Positions 56,050 to 64,000 of a stretch of DNA of 64,000 bases are shown one piece after another (the stretch's first letter is position 1; every line of letters starts with the position of its first letter). The stretch comes from Xylogone sp. PMI_703 (Eukaryota; Ascomycota; Leotiomycetes). The DNA lies in the NCBI GenBank assembly GCA_021399445.1, contig JAJTUQ010000001.1, forward strand, positions 5,704,001-5,768,000, read 5' to 3'. A model generated the notes under the pieces. That model worked only from the letters and a program-made list of their open reading frames with translations, searched no databases and was not told the origin of the DNA. The position numbers were made by a program, and so were the translations under genes.

Positions 56050-57163
56050 TCAAGATATAACTTTCCAATCAACTGCAACACACCATAGTTCCTCTTCTAG
56101 TAGGATTTCCCATGCAGGGCCCTTGATGCCTACAACGCTCCCTACCTTCACTTCAGGGGCTTTCTGGATCCCGGTATGGGATCCTTCACCAGCTAATATT
56201 AGCTTCGAAATTGTTTCTTCGCCGCTAGGTTGTTCATTCTGGCCTTTGACTAGAGTCATTCCTGTGCTTGTATTCCCATTAATCTCCTCAACTACGAGTT
56301 TTCTGGCCCATATATCGCCGTTTACCCTGCGTAGTGAATGAGAGGATACCGTAGAGTCAATATTGACAAGCCAGTCCCTAACTCCGGCCGCTAAACCACC
56401 AGGAATATACTTCTGTCCTTTGCGATGTGGAGAGAATTGGTCTGGTAGGGGATCATGGTTCCTCTGACCATCTTGTAGATGATCTGGTGGTCTAAATCTG
56501 GGGACTTTATGAAAGGCCGAGGTAGAAGTAGGCTCCGTATTGGGGCTTGATGTAAGTTTTGGAATGGCATTTGGGAACCTTAACGCTTTTACTGAAGCAT
56601 GAAGACGTGACGATGGTGGAGGCGGTAAGTCGGAGATAGATGAAGTTACAGACTCGTGATCTTCATCGCTACGATTGGTAGCAATATCATCAGTGTCAAT
56701 TCCATCAGGCGAAAGAGATATACGCCGCCGTTTTGGACCTGGCTCATCAATGAAATGGCTGGTCAGGTCACCGTCAGAACCATTTTCAAAGTCATATGGC
56801 GGCTGATCGGCCTCCAAGTCGTGCGGATTATCTTCATTTTCGTCTATAAAGCTATCAATGGGGTCCTCGGGTTCAGCAACTGGCTTTGCTGGTGCTAGAT
56901 ATCGTGCTGGAGCTGGCGTAGAGACAGGTAAATTTTGTGATGATGTAGTATGAGGCGTAGAAGAGAATCTGAATCTCGGAGTGGCATTAAACTGAGACGC
57001 GTTATGTTCCGGTGTTCCAGTATGCTCCGGTGCTATGTGGTCTTTCTGCACTATTGGCGGCTTTTTGATCAAGAATCTGTGCGGGGAAGGGGTCTATAGA
57101 CACCTATGTTAGATATACTTAACTTTAGGTAGATCTAGAACTTACCACCGGTGGAGGAGGCAT
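56050..57163 (-). CDS. Unrecognised 353-aa acidic, probably nuclear protein
   Basis: Minus-strand exons 57163-57146 and 57093-56050 join in phase. The first exon is 18 nt (MPPPPV), giving MPPPPVTPSPHRFLIKKPPI at the start. The first 200 residues are disordered, Ser/Thr/Pro- and Asp/Glu-rich, with a basic cluster (GPKRRRISLSPDG) that resembles a nuclear signal next to a possible CDK site. The last 130 residues look folded: GQKYIPGGLAAGVRDWLVNIDS, read in parts, DIWARKLVVEEI, GMTLVKGQN, SKLILAGEG, VKVGSVVGIKGPAWEILLEEELW and CVAVDWKVIS. The strand-rich end has the look of a small beta-barrel (OB-like), which is only a guess. I believe this is a conserved fungal gene because of its clean frame and junction, but cannot name it. 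Confidence 0.7.
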
Positions 57164-60100
57164 CTGTAGATGATAGATCTAGCAAGAATCTTCGCTGCCC
57201 ATCTTAGACGGCAGGCGGTGTGTATTTTAAAGACGGCAGAATTCGAAAAGCCCCTCCACCCCACCAGTACCGGCATGGTATTTGTGAATCGTTTATCAGG
57301 AATATGGGTAGATAAAACTCCCTGTATCAAGCCACGCAAAATTGATCCTGACCTATCTCCACCTAGCGTTTCACAATTGATGCTATTAGAGCCCTTAAGT
57401 TCCTACAGAGCTTCAACTACAGAGCTTAAAAAGCCAGTACTTGTAAGAGCATTATGATCCTTTGATATGATCTTAATTGGCAATAAAAAGAAGTAAAATG
57501 AACCGTTGCAGAATTACTACGTATAATTGTTGCATTGATAATCCCTGAGTATATCCAGGTAGCTCAACGTACATGCTGTGTGATCTAATAGAATCGGTGC
57601 CGGAGGAATGTAGCGCCGTTTCTTTACAGAAAGGGGAGCGGATATAAAGGACTCAACCACACATCATCTTTTGGAAAAAACTACCCCATAATATGGGCTC
57701 ATCGTTATACCTATTTTAATAGCTGCACTATTTTTCGAGATTTATGTGCTTTTCGGACATGATCGTCCTACAGACTCTGCCGGTTCATAGGCCCTGGGGC
57801 CCTGATGGCTATTTGATAGAATAAATCATGCGGCCATTAATCACTAAACCAACTGTCTGCACAACTGGAAACCACGTACCTGAAGCTCTATCTTCCTTAA
57901 ACAAGACATCTAGAATTCATGCCTAGCTATGTGAGTCTAGCAGTCGGCAAATAATAATGTCCCACTTAAGGAACTTGAACTTCCACGATACTCTCACCGT
58001 GAGGCAACAGCCATGCAATCCTATAGATGACAAATTAGACATCCAGGCGCGTAAGTTCCAAAAAAATATCAATGCTCATAGCCTGGACCATCTCCACGCA
58101 CGAGCCTATGGTCACGAGGCTGATAGGAACAGGAAAGATGCAAATGACTAAGGAAGTTTGCAATAACTGACCGGTTCGCAACATCACCTATGCACGATAG
58201 AGACAAACTTTAAAAAATGAGAAGTCAATACGAGAGGGACTCGACGATAATCTTTTCATTTTCGTTACCATAATTTCACCCCCAGATTCCAGCCTCCTCG
58301 GCCAAAAGCATTTCTCAGTTAAGAAAGATACCTACAAGTTATCCTGGTTCTTCACTCCGCGTGACCTTCGGATCATGGCCCTGGGATACAGCAATTTCCG
58401 CTGAGACCTCAATGCGGCGGAAGCTGAACGAGCCGTCAGAGCTCTTCGAATGGAGCCATGTCCATGCTTAGCATGCTTACCGTGCTACGGTACGTATTGT
58501 TCCTGTCGACGGAAGATGCAGTTTGTTTTTGATGAGTACCACGGTCCACAAAATTGGATTCCATTGATGAGAAATGGATCTGTGGCGCACAAAACTGTAG
58601 AGCTCCGAGATCCCCGAGACCATTCGAGTTAGGGTTTCCAGTCGAGAACCCACAAGGCGGTCAGTCAATTGGAAATACAGTAGGGTGCTAGTGGTGACTC
58701 TAGGGACATATACCGGTAGCACGGCATTGAGACTAAAAGATTTCCTTCGGGGTACGTTGGACGGCTCTGCAAAAGGTCTAGATGAGATTCAGGCGAGAAC
58801 CTCCACACCGGCACGGAACACAGATCCCGGTATTCCAGAACTCATCTCCTCAGCGTTTCTGATCAGATAGGTGTATCGGCTCCGCAATGGTCCGTGCCAA
58901 CGAGGTCGAAGGGGTTGAGACGACAGGCCTATCAAGTCCCCGACGCTCCACTCGTTGTTGATGAGAAAGAAAGGAGAGGCGTACTGGAAATTGCGACGAG
59001 AATTGGAATGTACGCGTGACTAGATGAGGGCCGTTTTTGTAATAGTAAACGTCCGAGGGCTATACGAACTAATCACTGCACCAGAGCTACACACGATCGG
59101 ACAGTTAAAATCTGCTGAGAAAAGGAACTCCGCAAGTCGGTACACCCCAGCTCGGAAAGGGGTTGCGGTACTCAGCATCTAGCCTCTTACTGCCTCCGAG
59201 CCCCACGGAATAGAATCTAGTTCCCCCAGGTGGTTGTCGTTGGGCAACGTTGGAGACTCAGCGATTGATGTGAGACGAGGGATCAAACGGTCCACGTACA
59301 CAGTACATGAGGAACATGAGCGCGTCTGCAATCCCCGCTATCAGGCTCTTATGCGTGCTTACAAGCTGGTGTTTTATTTCGTTGCTTTTTCTCCTCTACG
59401 AGTGAGTCCTTTGACCTAACAATCATCCTATCACCTATCACCTATGTCCTACCCCCACTGGAGAGCGCAGGAATGCGGAGGGCTGCAGGTGCGGCACTGA
59501 CCCGTGACCAGCAAAAACATCTGATGGAACAGAAAAACAAAGCAGGAGAGAGGGAGATCCTACTGCGAACCAGACGGGACCTGGCGGCATCCTCCTCTGC
59601 GCTTACGGATTTGCTGTACGGAGTATTGCACTCTATTTGACCTCAACGCCAGCTGATAATGTCCGTGCCTGAGAGGCCAAACGCGGACGGGGCAAAGCAG
59701 TGTGGAATCCCCGAGAGATTGGGTTTGGTGCTGCCATGCATAACAACTGTCAGGAATGGTATCCTCTCGCGTCCGAAAGGGCGAATTGTCCACGAGTGGA
59801 GCAAGCGTGCGCGCTCAGGTTCCGCTACTTTGTAGAGTTGGGCATTTTGTGGACACTGCTGCGGTCCGTGATGTCTTCCTATCAGGGAAGAAAATTTCTG
59901 AAGGAAGGCAAAGGAAGAAAATTTATGGAACAGAATACTCGAATTTGACGATGGAAGTTGCCACTCAGGTCGGGCTAAGAGACGCAAGTGACTTGGAAGC
60001 AAGTACAGTACACTCGAGATGTACATGCATCCTGACAACATACTTTTAGTACGTACAGAACAAGGCCCTCATGCACAGCACAGCACTGGCGGCTGCGGGT

Positions 60101-61524
60101 CTTTGAAGGCCCTGTGACGGTACTCGCAACACGACCGTCGCTGAGATCGCTGGGGCGGCCTGCCGTTGAAAGTTTAGGGGAGCTCGTGGGGGCATACGGG
60201 TATCGGGGTGTATCGAGGCGGGCGGCTTTCGATGAGAGCTTCCATAAACTATTGGACCCGGATGCCGTGATACGGTTGCTCTGTACGGGGCTTGAGGGAA
60301 TACCGACAAGGGGAAACAAACTCTCTGGGCAGCGGCAGTGGTGTACACAGTGCTTGCCAGTCGTGCCAATGTACTGTACATACTGCCGTGACAGCGCCTG
60401 GAGTTAGCGTACATCCGTACAGCTGGCGGACCGTCACTTTTAGTATTACTGTGCACAGTAATACTAAAAGTGATTTACCGTACAGTACTACAGCGCGGTA
60501 GTCAGACGGCGCACGCTGTAAGGGAGGGATGTCAGGATGTTTAGCTACGGAGGCACTCTTCTCTTTAACTGCTACCACTCTGAGCACTCCTGCTGGTTGG
60601 TGCCTGAGCCTGCCTCAGCCACTTGGTGCTGATCACACACCCCCCGTGCGCTTGCATCAGCCATACCCATCTCGCAAGACCCGCCCTGAGAGCGCACGCA
60701 GCTCGTCACGATTGGCCCACTTCGGCTGCAGAGGCGCGTCATAGCAGGGACTCTGGGCAGCGAACCATACCTCTGTTGCAGGAGCTCGGTGGGATGCTAC
60801 ACCAAACGCCTGTAGCGGTCAAAACGATGAGCACAGCGCCAGGCCCTGAAGCTTCCCACGGTTGGTACCCTCCATATCTGCCGTCATCTCCAGTATTATC
60901 TACTCCGCACCTCGGCCACCTGCCACTTCCCATCGTAGACGTTCTTCTTCTCCTTTCTCTTGTACCGTAACTTGTCGCTTTGTACCTCACTGCGCTGTCT
61001 AGTAACCCCCAAAACATCTCTCACCAACAAACTTAACCCCCCCGCTGCTTCAGCTGGCTCATTCATGCATTGCTGCAGACTTGTGTGAGCTGGAAAGCAA
61101 TCCTATATCTGGACGTCTCCACCTTATCTCTGCCGCTTTTCTTCAAATCTCAATCTCATTTTCCAACTCCGTCACTCCACGATTTTTTCAACTACCTGGG
61201 CTGGAACGGAAGAGCTTGTGCGGTCAGAAAAGAAAGGTACACTACGGAAAATACATTATATCACCTAGCACCTTCCCCTCGACCAGACAGACAGCCACCA
61301 CTAAAATTTTAAATCCGACCGCGTGATCTGTTTCGACAGAGGAAAATTGAAATCTTAGCACGTCGGGAGATCAGTGTCTACAACACTTATCTCTTATCCT
61401 TCTCTTTTTGGACGTCTCTTGTTCCCAGGGGTCGTCATTTGGTGAGTCCTCGCCGCAGGTTCTCTGAACATATCCGACTTCCTGGGGAGAGTGGTTCCAA
61501 ACTGCGCCAGCCAGCTTGTGCAAA
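57164..61524. other. 4.3-kb stretch without a convincing gene, upstream of trehalase
   Basis: Many short frames occur on both strands, none with recognisable motifs or good splice-linked extension. The first part (57170-57457, + strand) has a 95-codon ATG frame starting 6 nt from the opposite-strand start at 57163; I do not support it. A perfect 40-bp palindrome lies at 60434-60473, amid many GTAC and TGTAC motifs. The last 1 kb is pyrimidine-rich, fitting a promoter and long leader. AGGGG stress-element cores are at 60176-60180, 60309-60313 and 61427-61431. A possible leader intron begins with GTGAGT at about 61441. Confidence 0.5.
60434..60473. repeat. Perfect 40-bp palindrome
   Basis: Twenty bases followed directly by their exact reverse complement, centred on GTGCAC with no spacer. 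The arms do not extend further on either side. It could form a 20-bp hairpin in RNA or a cruciform in DNA. Confidence 0.97.
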
Positions 61525-63999
61525 ATGACTCAACAAACAAAACAGCGTGGTACATCCACCGAAATCGACCCGTACTCCGCCGCTGCCATTTATTACTCGC
61601 ATGAGGCAGCTCAGAGGGCCAAGAATGCCCACCGAACTAGAACTTTTTCAACGGTAAGCTGGAGACGTCACACGTTTTTGACACTACATCGGATAAGCTA
61701 ATATGCCTTGTCTTCTCTCTCTAGAGCTCTGCAATTCCTAGTCGGTTGACTCGCGGTGTCACTGATCCAGTGAGGCGTGGCAGCCATGGTATGTGATATA
61801 TGTTCAATGACATGGTACCCCACCTATTTTTCACAAGATGTTGACATGGATTGCTACGCAGATGAAACCCCATATCTCCCCCGAAAATTTCTTATCCAAG
61901 TAGATGCCACCCTTGAGAGCTTGGCACGACAAGAGGATACAGATAATAACATGCAAATCACCATCGAGGATAATGGACCAAAGGTGAGTCCAGCATATAT
62001 TGCCAATTTGGTTAATTTCTAAACATTCTAACTTTGTTCTCATTATAGGTTCTATCTCTCCCAACTGCAGCCTCCAATGGATACAATCGATTCGATATTC
62101 GTGGAACGTATATGCTCTCAAACCTCCTCCAGGAGCTGACGCTGGCTAGAGAGAACGGAAGAAAGACAATTATTCTAGACGAAGCAAGACTGAATGAGAA
62201 CCCAGTCAATCGGTTATCCAGATTGATCAGGGATACCTTCTGGGAAGGACTCACACGTCGTATCGATGGCTCTGTCATTGAGGTGGCCGGCAGAGATCCA
62301 AAGGATTGGACTGATAATCCACGTCCAAGAATCTACGTTCCAATTGGAGCGCCAGAGCAGTATGAGTACTACAAGAAGGTGGCTCAAGACCGGCCAGAGA
62401 TCAATCTGGATGTCTGCCAATTGCCAGCAGATATTACACCCGAATATGTCAGATCGCTCAATGACAAGCCCGGCTTGCTTGCAGTTGCTATGGAAAAGGT
62501 CAGGAATCCTAAGACCGGTGAAGAAGAGCTTCACGGTCTGCCATTCGTCGTTCCAGGAGGACGGTTCAACGAACTGTACGGCTGGGATTCATATATGGAG
62601 TCACTGGGATTGTTGGTGAATGATAAGGTTCACCTTGCCAAGTCCATGGTCTTGAATTTCTGTTTCTGCATCGAGCATTATGGCAAGATCCTTAACGCTA
62701 CCAGATCATACTATCTGTGCCGATCTCAACCCCCATTTCTCACAGATATGGCACTCCGAGTCTATGAAAAGATCAAGCATGAGCCAGGTGCAATCGAATT
62801 CCTACGAACCGCCATTCTTGCTGCAATCAAGGAGTATCACAGTGTCTGGGTTTCAGAACCACGTCTTGATCCCATTACTGGTCTCTCTCGCTATAGACCT
62901 CAGGGTCTGGGTGTCCCGCCCGAAACCGAAGCGACGCACTTTACCCATATAATTGAGCCATATGCCAAAAAGCATGGCATGACCTTTTCTGAATTTGTCC
63001 ACGCTTATAACCACGATCAAGTCTCTGAGCCAGAGCTGGACGAGTACTTCATGCACGACCGAGCCGTCCGAGAATCTGGCCATGATACTTCCTACAGATT
63101 GGAGAGGATCTGTGCCAACCTTGCGACAATTGATCTTAACTCACTTCTTTACAAGTACGAAACTGACATTGCTCGGACCATTCGCAACCTGTTCAATGAT
63201 CGCCTCGAGATTCCTCCGGAATTTGCTGTGGGGCCAGTCAAGGCAGGAGACTTCCAGTCTTCGGCTATGTGGGATAGACGGGCGAAACAGAGAAGACTTG
63301 CAATCAACAAATACCTCTGGAATGAGGACAAGGGCATGTTCTTTGATTACGACACTATCAAGAAAGAGCAGAGTGTCTACGAGTCCTGTACCACGTTTTG
63401 GGCCATGTGGGCTGGTTTAGCCACACCAAAGCAGGCAGCCAAATTAGTCTCCATTGCAATCCCCTTGTTTGAGGCTGAGGGTGGTTTATTGTCTGGAACA
63501 GAAAAGTCACGAGGTGAGATCACGCTGGACCGACCAAATCGACAGTGGGATTATCCATATGGCTGGGCTCCACAGCAAATGCTGGCCTGGACTGGACTGC
63601 AGAGGTATGGCTATACAGAAGATGCGGAGCGTCTTGCATACAAATGGCTCTTCATGATAACCAAGGCATTTGTCGATTACAACGGTGTTGTTGTTGAGAA
63701 ATACGATGTCACTCGATCGGTAGATCCTCATCGAGTGGACGCTGAATATGGTAATCAAGGTCTGGACTTTAAGGGTGTAGCTAAAGAGGGGTGAGTAAAA
63801 GCAGTTTGATATTTTGTCTCCGCCACAGCGGGAAGGATGCTAACAAAGTGTTATCAGATTTGGCTGGGTCAATGCAAGCTACGTCTACGGGCTTCAAATC
63901 ACAAACGCCCATATGCGGCGTGCCTTGGGCACGCTCACTCCGTACCCGCAATACGCCAAAGCAACGGAGGTACAAGACCTGGATGACCTCCAGATCTAG
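61525..63999 (+). CDS. NTH1: Neutral (cytosolic, PKA-regulated) trehalase
   Basis: Five exons, 61525-61653, 61725-61788, 61838-61983, 62049-63790 and 63858-63999, give 740 aa, complete, ending one base before the window edge. ATG 61525 starts [16 protein letters not shown]. The N-terminal regulatory segment has a PKA-type site RRGS (Ser63), created by exon 2. An EF-like calcium loop [12 protein letters not shown] (98-109) follows, as in fungal neutral trehalases activated by PKA, 14-3-3 and calcium. Both GH37 signatures are present: [14 protein letters not shown] (282-295) and [10 protein letters not shown] (612-621). No signal peptide is seen, which excludes the acid, secreted type. The enzyme splits stored trehalose into two glucoses during germination and recovery from stress. 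Confidence 0.97.
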
Positions 64000-64000
64000 T

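Noticed and set aside
57170..57457. 95-codon ATG frame divergent from the 353-aa gene, 6 nt from its start
   Set aside because: The two start codons would leave no room for promoters, and the protein has no recognisable features.
117..63999. Search for a biosynthetic, defence or mobile-element cluster
   Set aside because: The genes are unrelated housekeeping functions on alternating strands; there is no backbone synthase, transposase, reverse transcriptase or repeat-flanked island.

Overview
The window is nuclear DNA from a filamentous ascomycete (Pezizomycotina). The signs are many short introns (about 45-80 nt) with GTRNGT donors and YAG acceptors, compact intergenic gaps, frequent head-to-head gene pairs, and proteins whose best recognisable relatives are fungal (Gyp1, Hrp1 with an RGG/PY tail, Mrc1, Inn1/Fic1, neutral trehalase). 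A Leotiomycetes-type genome is my guess from the feel of the proteins; I cannot prove it without a search. All gene models below were spliced by hand, with reading phase checked across each junction.

Layout from left to right: WEE1 kinase (+); gamma-tubulin complex protein GCP3/Spc98 (-); SAGA adaptor ADA1/HFI1 (+); actin-interacting WD40 protein AIP1 (+); a large FUSC/BRE4-type membrane protein (+); DNA polymerase epsilon subunit DPB2 (-) head-to-head with a NASP/Sim3-type histone chaperone (+); Rab GAP GYP1 (-) head-to-head with the mRNA 3'-end factor HRP1 (+), which has an unusually long intron; a phytanoyl-CoA dioxygenase-like protein (-); a four-span membrane protein (-); a WKF-domain nucleolar-type protein (-) head-to-head with proteasome subunit alpha1/SCL1 (+); an unrecognised 197-aa protein (+); a TMEM234-like protein (-) head-to-head with a C2-domain cytokinesis protein INN1/FIC1 (+); UTP15 (+); a decayed short-chain dehydrogenase pseudogene (+); PRP24/SART3 (-) head-to-head with mitochondrial MRPL22 (+); molybdate transporter MOT1 (-) head-to-head with the replication-checkpoint mediator MRC1 (+); an unrecognised 353-aa protein (-); a 4.3-kb stretch with no convincing gene; and neutral trehalase (+), complete to its stop one base before the window end.

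The genes are mostly housekeeping. Several serve S phase and division (WEE1, GCP3, DPB2, the histone chaperone, MRC1, INN1), and three of their promoters carry ACGCG cores of the kind bound by the G1/S factor MBF. Four head-to-head or gene-pair promoters carry a CACGTG palindrome. I found no rRNA, tRNA, CRISPR array, intact transposon or secondary-metabolite cluster, and nothing that amounts to a new multi-gene system. The most unusual DNA-level items are a perfect 40-bp palindrome about 1.05 kb upstream of trehalase, the SDR pseudogene, and the 979-nt HRP1 intron.
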